Of a stretch of DNA of 64,000 nucleotides, positions 46,734 through 57,661 are shown piece by piece. Source of the stretch: Isoetes taiwanensis (taxonomy: Eukaryota > Streptophyta > Lycopodiopsida > Isoetales > Isoetaceae); NCBI GenBank assembly GCA_021234155.1, contig JAJEKV010000002.1, positions 7,395,046-7,459,045 of the forward strand, in the 5' to 3' direction. Position 1 is the stretch's first letter, and each line of letters starts with the position of its first letter. Below the pieces are notes generated by a model, which was not told where the DNA came from, made no database searches, and saw only the letters and a program-made list of their open reading frames with translations. Both the position numbers and the translations under genes were made by a program.

Positions 46734-46938
46734 GAAGGGCGCATGTAGTGCAGTTTCCCCGCCGGCAACACATTTCTTATCATAACTTTTGATCCAGAGC
46801 TCTGTTTGAGATGATTTTTATTGCGTTGGAAAGCTCTCGGCCAGATTGTTTGGTTAAGTTATGTATGCTAAAACAACAATTTTTCGGCCGGGTTTGGTAG
46901 GCTTTCACATCCTACCAGTTGATTAATACAGGATTGCG

Positions 46939-47756
46939 CTATTGGATATTGTTTTTTTTTTTTTTTGAAGAACGACAAACTTTATTGAAACTCCAAGCCA
47001 AAAGCAAAATACAAATGCAGAGGCGGGAATAAAGTCTCAGAGGATAATCATGATCCACTGAGTAGAACCACCATCCTATGCATAAGACATGACATTCAAA
47101 TAGGACTCAAATATCAATTGTCGCTTGGCAGGAGCAAGCGAAGAACAATGGTATGCCTTAGCGATTCTAGCTTGTGCGTCCTGGAGGACAACTGCAGGAG
47201 GAATATGCAAACCCTAAAAGATACGGTCTTTAGGCTTCGGATGGACCACAATAACCATCGATGCTAAATGAAATGCTTGGCTCATAACTTATTCCAAGCA
47301 TCGGGATAAATAGCCGAAGCACTGGCGACTTGTCAATGTCACATGAAAAAAAAAGCGACCAAGACCAAACAGTGGAGATGAACACATAAAAGAAACAATG
47401 CTCAATGGTCTCGTCCTTTTGCTTACCACGATGGGCAAAGTCGCGACACTTTCGAGGATCAAATCGTGGACAAGCACGTTCACACGAGGGCATCTGTGAA
47501 GAATCTGCCACCAAAGCACCGCCACCTTAGGATGGAGTAGTTTATCCCAAGCCCAAGTCCACATACTTCTCCAATTAGGAGGTGAAAGCTGAAGGGACCA
47601 CCTAGTGGATGGCGGAATGATATCACTATTGACAAGCAGCCTATACATAGAGTTCACAAGCCTATGCTCATGAACACTCTGGTGGGAAACCCACATGCAC
47701 CCTTCAATACCCTCTGGAGCAATCAATGGATATTGTTTTATGGCTATTGGATATTG
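46939..47756 (-). mobile_element. LINE family A, 5'-truncated copy with 13-bp TSD
   Basis: Poly-T at 46,952-46,966 marks the 3' end. The direct repeat CTATTGGATATTG at 46,939-46,951 and 47,744-47,756 flanks the insert. The minus frame reads MIAPEGIEGCMWVSHQSVHE, RLVNSMYRLLV and AWDKLLHPKVAVLWWQIL, the same C-terminal ORF2 domain as the copy in the GAUT exon. The frame is longer (145 codons) than at 3.2 kb and continues in a second frame to HCFFYVFIST. Confidence 0.92.
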
Positions 47757-48189
47757 TTTTATGGCTCATTCCGAATGAAGCTTGCAAAAAATTACTATGC
47801 ATTTTTAGATTTTGAGGCAGTTATTAAGCAAATTCCAAGGCTTCTAGATCCTTGTGCTAATAAGCAGAAAAGTTTCCCACTTTGGTTTCTCACCACAAGA
47901 ATCCATGGAGGCCAAAGGCTGCTGTTAAATTCCAGTTGAAAAATGTTTGTGTATGGGTGTTGCAAACTTTATGACTTTTCGAGAATAATGGGATCAAATG
48001 CTCTATCTTTATGGTAACTTTTACTTATGTTCTATTTGTTTTATTGTGATCAAATTCAAAAGCTTACTGGTGATGAAAGCCTCAAATGAATTCTAGTTTT
48101 TTTGGTTTCAATTCTAAAATTTTTGTCACCGCAGGGGGGCGTCCCTAATGCAACACAAACCATTAACATCCAACATATAAAAATTAAAT
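47757..48189. other. No recognised gene
   Basis: Short spacer. No motif is seen. Confidence 0.5.
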
Positions 48190-48425
48190 CCTCCAACACG
48201 TAACAACCAACACATAACAACCATTGACATTAGCAACCAACACATAACTACCATTGACATTAATTAACACAACCATTGGGTCCAACACATTTAAATTAAA
48301 TTCCCCCTTAAACCCCCTTTGGTTTGGGTGCATATTCACACGGGGGGTGACGTAGGGCAACGAGAGCCGTTGGATAGGCATATTCACCCCTTATTCCTTA
48401 ATCTACACCGTACGTAGAGGCATGC
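48190..48425 (-). repeat. Dispersed repeat, inverted partner of 45,600-45,785
   Basis: It also contains short internal repeats AACCAACACATAACAACC and CCATTGACATTA at 48,205-48,270. The 67-codon minus frame across it is not conserved in the partner. Confidence 0.8.
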
Positions 48426-48899
48426 TCGGTTATATTCCCATAGTAAGATTGTTATAAGGTCTTTGTTAGGTGTAATATGTAGGCCTAGCATGCTTCCTTT
48501 GGTAGGGATTCAGGCTTGAGTTAAATTTGTCTAATGGTGGTCTTTAGAGTAGTGCTGGATTTGTTTGTAGCTAGAATAGAGACACTTCTTTATAGTTGTT
48601 TGTAAGCAATGATAGGTTAATGCCTTATAGAATAAAGTAAAGAGTATATGGGCTGAAATATAAAGGCAGGGTGCATGACATATTCTGCAATAGCTCAGGA
48701 ATATGCTGTAGGGATGTATATGGGCAATATATAGCTAGTATACACGGGTTTGAATGGATTTCTACTGAAATACAGGAATTCAAGATGGATATAAGGCTGA
48801 AATGTGATGCTATAGAGTTTAGTTCTTGGTTTTACCTGCCTAAACTTTGGCTATTTCTGAATTTGCTAAAAAGGATCTTTGGTTATTTTACTTAAACCA

Positions 48900-49480
48900 A
48901 GAGGTGAAGGACGATAAGCCACGTAGTTTTATAGCTTACCTGACGCCCCTTACATGGTTACCATTTTGATGCTTAACTTTTGTAATGCTTGGTTGTCTGT
49001 AACCAAAATTATGTCTCCTGGATGTTTGGTTTAAATGTTTCGAGCTCAAAATCGACTATATTTAGGCTGCTTCTTTGGACTGGAATGGTGCAGCTTATGG
49101 TACGATCTTTCCAAGGGGTAAGCTGATTTTTACACTCACAGAGTTGATTGATAGACAACATAAATTTGGGAATATTTCAATAGCATCTACACCTCTACTT
49201 GTATTTAAAGAATATGGAAATCTTCTATGGTCTAGATGTACAGAATTGCAATTTATCTACTCTTCTAAGCTTGATATTTATATTTATAGTCTAAAATTAA
49301 GATTCATACTTGTGTTACTCTTACTTTAGAAACCTGACATATTAATTCTAAAATTTTGATGTGCATTATTTCTACTCTACATTCTTGATACATTACTTTT
49401 ACTTTACATATTCCATATAGGTTTAATAGCCTTACATTTGTGGCCTGGGTAATGCCAGGATGGATATGTATCGTGTAGTC
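48900..49480 (+). repeat. Dispersed segment, copy 1 (pair of 62,690-63,810)
   Basis: GCTTACCTGACGCCCCTTAC, GTAATGCTTGGTTG, GTCTCCTGGATG, TATGGTACGATCTTTCCAA and GGGTAATGCCAGGATGGATA recur in the same order near 62,720-62,900 and 63,780. Copy 2 is interrupted by retroelement tails. The function is unknown. Confidence 0.7.
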
Positions 49481-50959
49481 AAAGATTGCTTCACCATGAA
49501 TTGCTTTACCAAAATTGGTCATTAAGCAATCTTCGAATCATTAGGCTCTGGGTTCATATGCAACAATCGCCGGAGAGGGGCCCTATTTTGCCCTGTGCTT
49601 TTTGGCGATGGCAGATGATGGTGCGTGTAAAAGGGCTTGCCTTTTTATGTGATGGTGAGGGTTGCCATTGTGCATGTGAACCGGCTCTTAAGAGATTTAT
49701 GGGAGATTGACGAATCTTTCAATCTTCAGATCGTTGTGTACAAATATGTGCAAGGTTAATATAAATGAATTTTTATGAAAAACCACGGATGTATATGGAT
49801 ATTGGTTAGGCCATGGAATTAATTTATGGGGAGTTTTTTTGAAACTCTACTTCTGCTAAAGCCATATTTTTTTTGCCTAAGATAAGTCAATCACATGTAA
49901 CTGGGCACTTCTTCGTTTTCATTAGCCAATAAATTATCCAAGGGCTCGTTCATGCAGTTCATCATTTTCCTATACCATAAAATATCCAAAGGTCATCAAT
50001 AGTAATTAATATTTTTTTTCACCAAGTCCCAATAATTCCAAAATGGACAATAGAATAGAATATGATTTTATCGTCCACGGAGACCAACTGGCCTATGGGA
50101 CAATGAAAGCATATAGATTTTCAATATTTATGCATGCTATATCATTAGTGTACCATAGATCCCCTTAGGGACATTTGTCCAATGCTTTTTGTGGCGCCAA
50201 AATGGCCGGCTGCGTGAACAGAATGCTTCTTACTAATGTGGCAAGAAAAAGATTATGTGTAGTGGTCCTAAAAGTGGTGCGGCAGATCTATACCTTACAG
50301 GTTCTGCTTAATCAATGAGCATGACAGGCTTTTGGTTTTGAACCATTACAGGTCGCATTTGATCTGGAAATTTTTGGATAATGGAAATGAAAAAGTTTTG
50401 AATTTGCTAGTAGCAGCTGGTTTTAGTGGTTCTTCATAACAGACTAGGGCTCCCAGTTTTTTTTTCCTTGTTTGTGTCACCTCAGGGCAAAAGGATACAA
50501 TTGGTGATCTGTGATAAACTGAGAGACCCAATGTACGTTTTGGCCCTTGCACATTTACCGTTTTCATGCTACTTGTACATTGATTGGTTGTAGGTATAAG
50601 TTCTTTCCTCTATTTCTATTTTGCAGAGTTTGGTAACTTGGAAGTCTATGGAATAACTAGAAAAGAAATGTAACTGTACACTTTACACTTTACATGTTAT
50701 TCTTTATACTGTATACTTTCAATTCAAAAACTTTTTACTTTGCATTTGATATGTTATACTGTCAAGATTTTCAAGATTCAAAAATGTTATGTTCAATATG
50801 CTAAGATGGAAATGAAGATTCAGATTATTATATTCAAGTTTATAAATTTGGAATATATATTTTTTAAGTTAGCAAATTTTATGGGCTAAGGTTTGGAGAG
50901 TGCCTCCTGTGGCCTGGCCTAAATGACTAGGGTGGATATCTGGAGATATGCTCTTGCCT
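49481..50959. other. Spacer with a LINE family C tail remnant
   Basis: At 50,063-50,105, in reverse, TTTTATCGTCCACGGAGACC-AACTGGCCTATGGGAC is the LINE C 3' end. The rest is AT-rich with no recognised gene. Confidence 0.55.
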
Positions 50960-51830
50960 TGAACAAGGTTCTTTTGGCAGCATCTCTTAAGGCATATGAT
51001 GAACATGCCACTTTTTATGTCATGCTACTTGGCAGCATCCCTTAAGATATATGATGCATATGTCTCTAACATTGCTTAGTTGTGTAATCCCTTAAGACAT
51101 ATGATGCACGTGCCACTCTGGGCTTAGTTGTGTACTTAAGACATATAACGCTATGCCACCTTTTACGTCATGTCACTTAGCAGCATCCCTTAAGACAGAG
51201 ACATATGACACACGCGCCACTTTTTACGTCATGCCACTTGGCAGCATCCCTTAAGACGTATGAAGTTTTTGCTTCATGTCACATGGAAGCATCCCTTAAG
51301 ACATATGACGCATACGCCACTTTTTACGTCATGCCACTTGGCAGCATCCCTTGAGACATATGACGTACAAGCCACTCTAACATTGCTTAGTTATGTAATC
51401 CTTTAAGACATATGACGCACATGCCACTCTAACATTGCTTAGTTGTGTACTTAAGACATATGACGTATATGGCACTTTTTACGTCATACCACTTAGCCGC
51501 ACCTCCCTTAAGATATAGACATATGACACACACGCCACTTTTATGTCACGGCACTTGACAGCACCCCTTAAGACTTATGATGCAGACACCACTCTAACAT
51601 TGCTTAGTTATGTAATCCCTTAAGACATATGGCGCACATGCCACTTAACATTGCTTAATTATATACTTAAAGATATATGACGCACATGCCACTTTTTACG
51701 TCATGCTACTTCGTAGCATCCCTTAAGACATATGACGCACACACCACTCTAACATTTCTTAGTTGTGTAACTCCTTAAGATATATGATGCACACGCCACT
51801 ATAACATTGCTTAGTTGTGTAATTGCTGGG
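50960..51830 (+). repeat. Tandem satellite (CATCCCTTAAGACATATGAC family), array 1
   Basis: Repeated modules are GCAGCATCCCTTAAGACATA, TGACGCACACGCCACT, TTTTTACGTCATGCCACTT and CTAACATTGCTTAGTTGTGT in variable order, about 8-10 units. The same modules form array 2 at 60,370-60,810, and both are followed by CCACCTTACA-CGAATGC-ACTCTGGGC-like sequence. Confidence 0.93.
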
Positions 51831-52134
51831 CTTAGTTGTGCAATTGTTGGGTTTTGTCCCCAACCACCTTACAACGAATGCAACTCTGGGCCATGTACCT
51901 TACATCGGATATTTTCCATCTGGCATGAAACATTGCCATGTTTTATCATACCCACTAATAATTTATCAGGAATTGAACTAGTCCATTGTGCTAGATCTCG
52001 AATTATCTGCTAATGTGGATATAGTATTTGGTCCAATGCACCTTATACTACTAAAATACATATGATACAATAATTTGGTGCTGAATTAAAGAGTTTATGA
52101 ATCCTTTTTTCTTCTGTTGTAAGGAAGTAAGATC

Positions 52135-52173
52135 CCTCTTTTTATAGGTTGTCATACTTCCTATAAAAAGAGG
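52135..52173. repeat. Perfect 14-bp hairpin
   Basis: CCTCTTTTTATAGG (52,135-52,148) and CCTATAAAAAGAGG (52,160-52,173) are exact inverted repeats around an 11-nt loop, just outside the 5.1-kb element. A degenerate relative lies at about 60,236-60,290. Confidence 0.9.
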
Positions 52174-52269
52174 TGTCTTGCATCCTGAAGAAGGAATTGT
52201 TGGGATTTTTTTTTTTTTTTGGGGGGGGGGGGGGGGGGAGGTTTTTTGGCTCCCGATTGGGGTCTTGGC

Positions 52270-52700
52270 GCACCAAAAATCGCTTAAAGCGAATTTGGAA
52301 TAAATTCGCTATTAATTTCGGCTGAAAAGTCTCGCCGGAATCGGAAAGGCCTGAAATAATTTTCGGCCTTCATTTCCACCACTGCCGCGCCCGAGGTGCA
52401 CGGGCTGTCGCGGCGTTTTCAAAGGGCGAAATTTCTAATTAAGCGAATTTCGGCCTTCATTTCCACCTGCGCGTGTCCCGAGGCGAGGCACGGGCCTGGC
52501 ATGCACGTTTCGAATTTCAAAAAAAGAATACCAAATTTGCCTAAGCGAATTTCAAACCTTTAAGTTCATTTCAGTTGGCAAGTTTACAAGCGATTTTACA
52601 AGCGATTTTGAGTTCAGTTTACAAGCGAATTTTGAGTTCAGTTTACAAGCGATTTTGGTTCAGTAAACTCAAATTTTGAGTGCAGTTTTGAGTTCCTGCC
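52270..52700. repeat. Left subterminal field
   Basis: CGCTTAAAGCGAATTTGG (52,280), TTAAGCGAATTTCGGCC (52,438) and CTAAGCGAATTTCAAACC (52,541) occur here. Several TTACAAGCGA-TTTT-GAGTTCAGT units follow at about 52,580-52,680. The core mirrors the right field. Confidence 0.8.
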
Positions 52701-53213
52701 AGTTTCTTCAGCGCCCTCTTCCACGAGTTGCGGTCTTTGATCCACCGTAGTAGGTCTTCTTCTTTCTAACATTTACGTCAAAATTTACACTAGTTTATGA
52801 ATGTTTCATAAAAATAGTTCCATTTTAGACATAAACTCTCTCATTGAATTATTTGAGTGCCCTTAAGTGCCATAAGATGTAATCTCATAGATGATTTTTT
52901 AGTCGTTGGATGCTTATGACAATGATCAAGGTGCTGATGCACAACGGGTTGCCCTCATGAATGCGGAGAGACATTGTAGAAATGAATGATATTGAAATCC
53001 TTGCAATATTCATAATTAATGTTCCCGATGATGAATTGTTCCACAACTGCCTGCTTGGGCTTCTATGAGTCAATTGCCATTGAAATATAGGCAGTAGTGG
53101 TATTGTCAATTGCCATTGCTATCTTTATGGTTGCAGTAGTGGTAGGAAGTACTTTTTAAACTCATTTTATCTATATATTGTGGTTACTAGGCATATTCCC
53201 CAAGCAGGCATTA
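52701..53213. other. No recognised gene (inside the 5.1-kb element)
   Basis: AT-rich 5' part of the element. It may hold the promoter and untranslated leader of the plus-strand gene. Confidence 0.4.
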
Positions 53214-54700
53214 CAACATGGTGACAGGTGAGCGATGGGGCAGAGATCTTACGCAGGAGAGTCGCCCAATAAGGATGGACGAGAGTGGGCTCCCGAATTA
53301 CATCGACCGCGGACAGCCGGGCATGGTTGGATACATCGCTTGCATTTGTGTCATTAGGGTTTTTTCGTTTGTACTGGTATGGTTGGTAGGCTAGCCTAGG
53401 CATTGATTATGGAAGTTTGACAGGGAGTATCGAGGTATATGGTCGATCGTCGCCCGGTCTGGGCCCCAAGCGGCGGTGGCACACATAGTCCGCCCACTCA
53501 CCGGTGATGCGGTGGGTGTCCGCAACCGCATACGGACAAGCTCTCGTCAATCGCCCGTGGGGCGTGTCCGGCGAAGGATGGGGCCATTGGGCACCATAAC
53601 GCATATCACAGAGATATGTGGTGGCCAGCGAGGGAACGTGGTCATCAGGGGAATGACGTCCACCATCCCATCCCTCACAGATGAGAAGAGGGGGCGCCTC
53701 GGTCGAATTGTTACGTCCGCAGGTCGCCAGAAAGCAAGCGGGCAAGAGCGAATCGTAGGCCCATATAGAGACAAAGCGTCTTTATGAACGAGGGGCCTAC
53801 CGTATCGCGAGGGCTCCATGCCCGTGTGGTGATAGCCTCTGCATTACCCCAGGCGGCCGAGGCAATGGACGGGCTATCTCAAGATCGCCGGGGCATACGG
53901 GGGTGGTGCACCCTCTATCGAAAGCGGGAGGCTCAAAAGCGCTTATGATCACGGACGCGGCCACCCGTGAGGATGTCGGGATGAACGCGGGTGTATGAGT
54001 GGATGAGCGGCCGGATGTCACAGAGCCCCCTCGGCCACGCTGAGGAGATCATGGAGTATCGCGACAAGGTTGAGTGCGGGAAGAGGAGCAAAAGAAGGGG
54101 GCACGATCGCGGGAGCGACCATCGTAGCCCCGCGATGGCTGAAGAGCGACCATCGCCCCTGCGAAGATCGGCGGCAGCCATCGTCCCTACAATGCGGACG
54201 GCGACCATCGTCGATTCGAGACATCGATTTGCGGTTCGGTGGCATGTCGGCCCACCAAAGATAGTGGCCGACCGGGGAGGGCGATGACAAAGCCGCATGG
54301 GGCGGACATGTCCCTGCAGATATTGAGGACATCCCAGACGACTTATTCATTCACACGCCATCTCCACTGCATGTCATAGAGCCTTGTGCTTCGAGACCGA
54401 TGTTTGATAAGCTGCGGGAGAGCGGTCGCAGCACGTATGCTCAGATTATACAGGAAGAGAGGGTTCAATCGCCTAGCTTGGCATCATTGGTGTCACCCTT
54501 TCCTCCTGCCGGATGCCGCGTGGCCAGATGCTCGGTGGCGAGGGGCGAGGGGCTAGAGGCTTCTTTACATCTTTGGGATGGTGTTTGGGCGGGCAATGCC
54601 TTTATGCCTACTATTTGTTGTAGCCCTTGGGGGGGTGGGCCGGAGGTGGCAGAGAGGCCCAGTATGCACGAGACATTGTGCTACATCGCGATTTGATGTT
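53214..54700 (+). CDS. Probable 5' part of the Ulp1-element gene, exons unresolved
   Basis: Protein-like stretches on the plus strand: 53,214-53,345 MVTGERWGRDLTQE, RMDESGLPNYIDRGQPGMVG; about 53,415-53,520 KFDREYRGIWSIVARSGPQ; about 54,301-54,470 HVPADIEDIPDDLFIHTPSP and MFDKLRESGRSTYAQIIQEE. They lie in different frames, so introns or frameshifts separate them. I recognise no domain. The GC-rich overlapping frames on the minus strand look like shadows, but I cannot rule out that some are real. Confidence 0.4.
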
Positions 54701-55858
54701 GCCTCTCTATTTCTGGGAGGAGGTATACATTTTCGGGGACTCGTACACGGATGAGATTAGCCGCGAGGTATGGCGAGAGAGATCTTGTCGACTCTATCAG
54801 GACGCAGAATGTCATTGTTGGGACCAGCTTCCTTGCCACGTTGGATACGAGAGCAGACGTCAGGAACTCTGTACGAGTCACTGAAGAGTGGGAGGCAGAT
54901 CATGTCAGGGTCATTATCAGGTACGTGTCCTAGCACCATTTCATTCATGTGTTGTACATCTTATGTCGCTGACCATGTAGCATGCATGTACAGTGCCTGC
55001 ATGCATCAGTTCGGACCAGATGAGAGATCCACATTTGCAATCATCGACCCTCGCTGGTTCAAAGATCACGGCGTCATGGGCACGGACCTGTTCCCAATGT
55101 ACCAGATACAATGGGAGAGCTTGCGAGCTGTCATATGGCCCATCTGTCATGGGTACGTAGCATCATCCCCATCCCCTCTCGTGTTTCCATAGGTACTCAT
55201 GCAGTGTACACTGGTTGCAGGGGACACTGGTACCTTCTGGTGCATATTGTAGATCCTGTAGTACGGGAGCGACTTGGGTGGCCCAGGCGTTTCGAGGGCT
55301 TCTGGTGCATGGATTCCCTGCCTGGTAGTCTGGACCACACGAGGACTCATATACGAGTGCAACCTGCAGACGTACAACGGTGAGTTGTTTGCATGGTCAC
55401 TTTCTTACTTTGCTTGACTTGAATGCGTGCATCAACTCCATACCGTGTTTGGGACAGGGTATTGGCGCTGTGGCTGCACCACACTCATGCCCCGGACCAC
55501 TGGCACGAGCGTATCAGAAACCGGCTGGAGCTGCGGTTGGCTCCGGTCCCAGCACAGCACCAGCATTGGTCTTGTGGTGCCCATGTTTGTCTAAACATCC
55601 GGCATGTCATGCAGGCTTTCCTTTGGCCAGAGACAGACATAGGCCTGCAGGTTAGACACTATCCTTCCCCACCACCTCATTTGGTTTGACATATGCTCCC
55701 CATGACATCCTGTACCTTCCACTTTGCAGGTACGCCCAAACATACATACCAGTGAAGATGTGACACGGCTCCGTCGGAACTTCGTCACGATCATTGCGTG
55801 CCTGTACGCAAAGGCATATTGGTTCAACTATCAGATACTGAGGCGTGCGGGGCCGTAG
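54630..55858 (+). CDS. Ulp1-like cysteine protease (C48 family) domain gene
   Basis: Ulp1/SENP proteases cleave ubiquitin-like modifiers. Exon a (about 54,630-54,920) reads REAQYARDIVLHRDLMLPLY and EISREVWRER, then in a shifted frame LVDSIRTQNVIVGTSFLATL to DHVRVIIR. Exon b is 54,994-55,152 (STFAIIDPRWF, WESLRAVIWPICHG). Exon c is 55,221-55,379 (GGHWYLLVHIVDPV, His codon 55,225-55,227; FWCMDSLPGS, Asp codon 55,312-55,314). Exon d is 55,458-55,650 (HWSCGAHVCLNIRHVMQ, Cys codon 55,573-55,575). Exon e is 55,730-55,858 (SEDVTRLRRNFVTII to stop). His-Asp-Cys order and spacing fit Ulp1; introns b to e are GT-AG with agreeing phases. A GAGAGAGA run at about 54,774-54,781 joins two frames in exon a: slippage frameshift or missed intron. 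Confidence 0.8.
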
Positions 55859-56042
55859 ACATTTATTTTCTATGTCTAGTTGCATATGCGATGGAGTGAG
55901 AAGATGAGATTGTACGTGTCGAGCTAGGGTAAGTTACACGTGACGGCCTGAGGTTCCACATACACATGTGAGTCTACTATCTACTATGCTTTTGTATATG
56001 CTATAAGTGTTCAAACAATTTTTAACTCTTATACTTGTGCAG

Positions 56043-56180
56043 GTTGGGAGAAGTTGGTACACAGAGGAGGACGTCCGCTCTGAGAGGACTCATGATCAGT
56101 GGCCTATTATATTGGCTTTTTTGTATTCCAGGGTGTACTGGTATCATCGTAGACTTAGGGAGATGGGCCAGCAGCAGTAG
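56043..56180 (+). CDS. Second terminal exon, homologous to exon e of the Ulp1-like gene
   Basis: It follows ACTTGTGCAG, is in phase 0, has 45 codons and a TAG. It reads WYTEEDVRSERTHDQWPIIL and FLYSRVYWYHRRLREMG. Exon e reads HTSEDVTRLRRNFVTIIACL and YAKAYWFNYQILRRAG. The shared pattern (T-EDV-R, I-LY-YW-LR-G) suggests an exon duplication. Exon d (donor at 55,651) could splice to either. Alternatively this exon is a relic of a neighbouring copy. Confidence 0.55.
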   Translation, partial: VGRSWYTEEDVRSERTHDQWPIILAFLYSRVYWYHRRLREMGQQQ

Positions 56181-56311
56181 CATCTAGAGTTTGTACATTT
56201 ATGTCATTGTACTATATCATGGTGGTTTTCTTGTGTCCAATTAATTGCAACCATATGAACAAATCTCTTGCAAGCTGTCAATATTGTCAATAGGAGCACA
56301 ATCAGACAAGG

Positions 56312-56704
56312 TTACTCAGAAGGTGGTGACATGGAAGAAAAACCAGGTAAGGGTGGGGCTAAGAAACAATCAATAACATCCTCTCGCTCCTCGCAATACT
56401 CATGGAAGTCACGAACGGCTTCTGCATAGTCTGCATGCAAGGACACCACCTCAGCCTTGTCTGCATCTAGAGGCAGGCTCTCCAGTTTGTTGCGAAGCTC
56501 GTCCATGGCCCGCTTGCTTTGCCTCATCCCATCGACAGTAAGCATGGCCACCTTATCACAAGAACACCCATCCGCAATCTCATGCAGCCTGTCGTACTCC
56601 TCCAACCACTGGATGCACTCAACCTCTTCCAAACCCAATGTCAAAGGAGGCAAGGGTGACTCATGGTGCTCTTGTTTAGGATGTGATGATGTTCCATCTG
56701 CCAT
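56312..56704 (-). CDS. Small acidic ORF, convergent with the protease gene
   Basis: 130 residues from the ATG at 56,704, starting MADGTSSHPKQEHHESPLPP, with LEEVECIQWLEEYDRLHEIA, MRQSKRAMDELRNKLESLPL and VRDFHEYCEEREDVIDCFLA. It is acidic, probably helical with coiled-coil tendency, and recognised by no family I know. TTGCATGCAG lies just before the ATG, so an upstream exon is possible; 56,800-56,862 on the minus strand encodes PTSVPREHPPDPRRERSRR. It lies within the 5.1-kb element, 132 bp from the end of the plus gene. Confidence 0.55.
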   Translation of the reverse strand: MADGTSSHPKQEHHESPLPPLTLGLEEVECIQWLEEYDRLHEIADGCSCDKVAMLTVDGMRQSKRAMDELRNKLESLPLDADKAEVVSLHADYAEAVRDFHEYCEEREDVIDCFLAPPLPGFSSMSPPSE

Positions 56705-56879
56705 AGCTGCATGCATAACAAGATTAGGTATTCTATGCCACAAGGACGTATCTCTACATAATTAAGACAATACATTCGCAATCCTTAATGCCTTCTGGAT
56801 CGCTCCCTTCGAGGATCAGGTGGGTGTTCCCTGGGTACAGAGGTTGGTGTTCGAAACACCCTATGCATTCTTTTATAGA

Positions 56880-57300
56880 GAACTGGAATTCGCTTAAGCG
56901 AATTTGACAACCTGGTCAAAAAAAAAAATTAGTCAAACTCCCTGAAATAACGTGTTTTTTTTTTTGGGAAGATTTTTTGAGAAGATATTCCTGAAATACG
57001 CTTAAGCTAATTTCATTTGTTTACCCAAAAAAAAAAAAATAAATAAATAAATAAAAAATATAATTTGAAATTCGCTTAATTGACAGGCGCTGACGGAATC
57101 TGACGTTCGAAATTCGCTTAAGCAAATTTCATTTTTTCACAAAATCATTGACATGACATAACCCGGCGGGAATTTTTTCGGCGACGATTTCTCAAATTCG
57201 CTTAAGCGAATTTCACCTTCCCCCTTTTTGATATTCGCTTAAGCGAATTTCACAAATTCGAAAATCGCTTAAGCGAATTTGGGAAATTCGCTTAAGCCCC
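56880..57300. repeat. Right subterminal field of TTCGCTTAAGCGAA palindromes
   Basis: Copies, perfect or nearly so, begin near 56,888, 56,998, 57,070, 57,111, 57,195, 57,231, 57,263 and 57,285. The perfect form AATTCGCTTAAGCGAATT is an 18-bp palindrome. The density rises toward the terminus. Confidence 0.92.
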
Positions 57301-57320
57301 GAAATCGGGAGCCAAAAAAG

Positions 57321-57661
57321 GTACCGGGAGGGGGGGGGGCTTGTTGCTTTTAATTTGACAAAGTTATAAAAAGTTAGCCAAGATGCATGTGTGGTTAAAA
57401 ACTGAAGTACAAGCATTAATTATATATGCAACTCAACCTATGGCCTATTAAACAATTAAGACCAAGTGTCAAATCATAATATAAGCATTACTTTCTTGAT
57501 ATGCAAGCTTTATTCCTATGTAACTCACAAGCCACGAGTGTGCTCTTTTTTGTATCAAAAACATGCAGACTCTTTCAGAGCCCATTGAGCAAAATATGAG
57601 AAGCTAGAATTTTTAGATCTTACTTAAAGCATTTAAACTGCATAAAATATACAAGACCTGT
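57321..57661. other. Spacer; expected left end of the Harbinger element not found
   Basis: G-run at 57,330-57,339, then AT-rich sequence. I looked for GGCCGGGTCACATGA here and did not find it. Confidence 0.5.

Larger units (their letters stand above)
52241..57320. mobile_element. 5.1-kb putative DNA transposon with a Ulp1-like protease gene
   Basis: Inverted ends TTTTTTGGCTCCCGATT (52,242-52,258 region) and AATCGGGAGCCAAAAAA (57,303-57,319) continue as imperfect subterminal inverted sequence rich in AATTCGCTTAAGCGAATT. G-runs lie just outside both ends, on the same strand. The interior is markedly GC-richer than the flanks and holds a plus-strand spliced protease gene and a convergent minus ORF. 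No DDE transposase is recognised. Ulp1 domains are known passengers or partners of Mutator-like and CACTA elements, but the ends here match neither consensus and no target duplication is evident. The superfamily is therefore open. Confidence 0.65.

Noticed and set aside
52211-52238. T-run followed by an 18-nt G-run as part of the terminal inverted repeat
   Set aside because: The other end also has G on the same strand, so the runs are not inverted partners; likely flanking simple sequence.
53407-54350. Several minus-strand frames up to 121 codons
   Set aside because: GC-rich shadows opposite a plus-strand gene; no motif. Kept open only because the plus exons there are not fully resolved.
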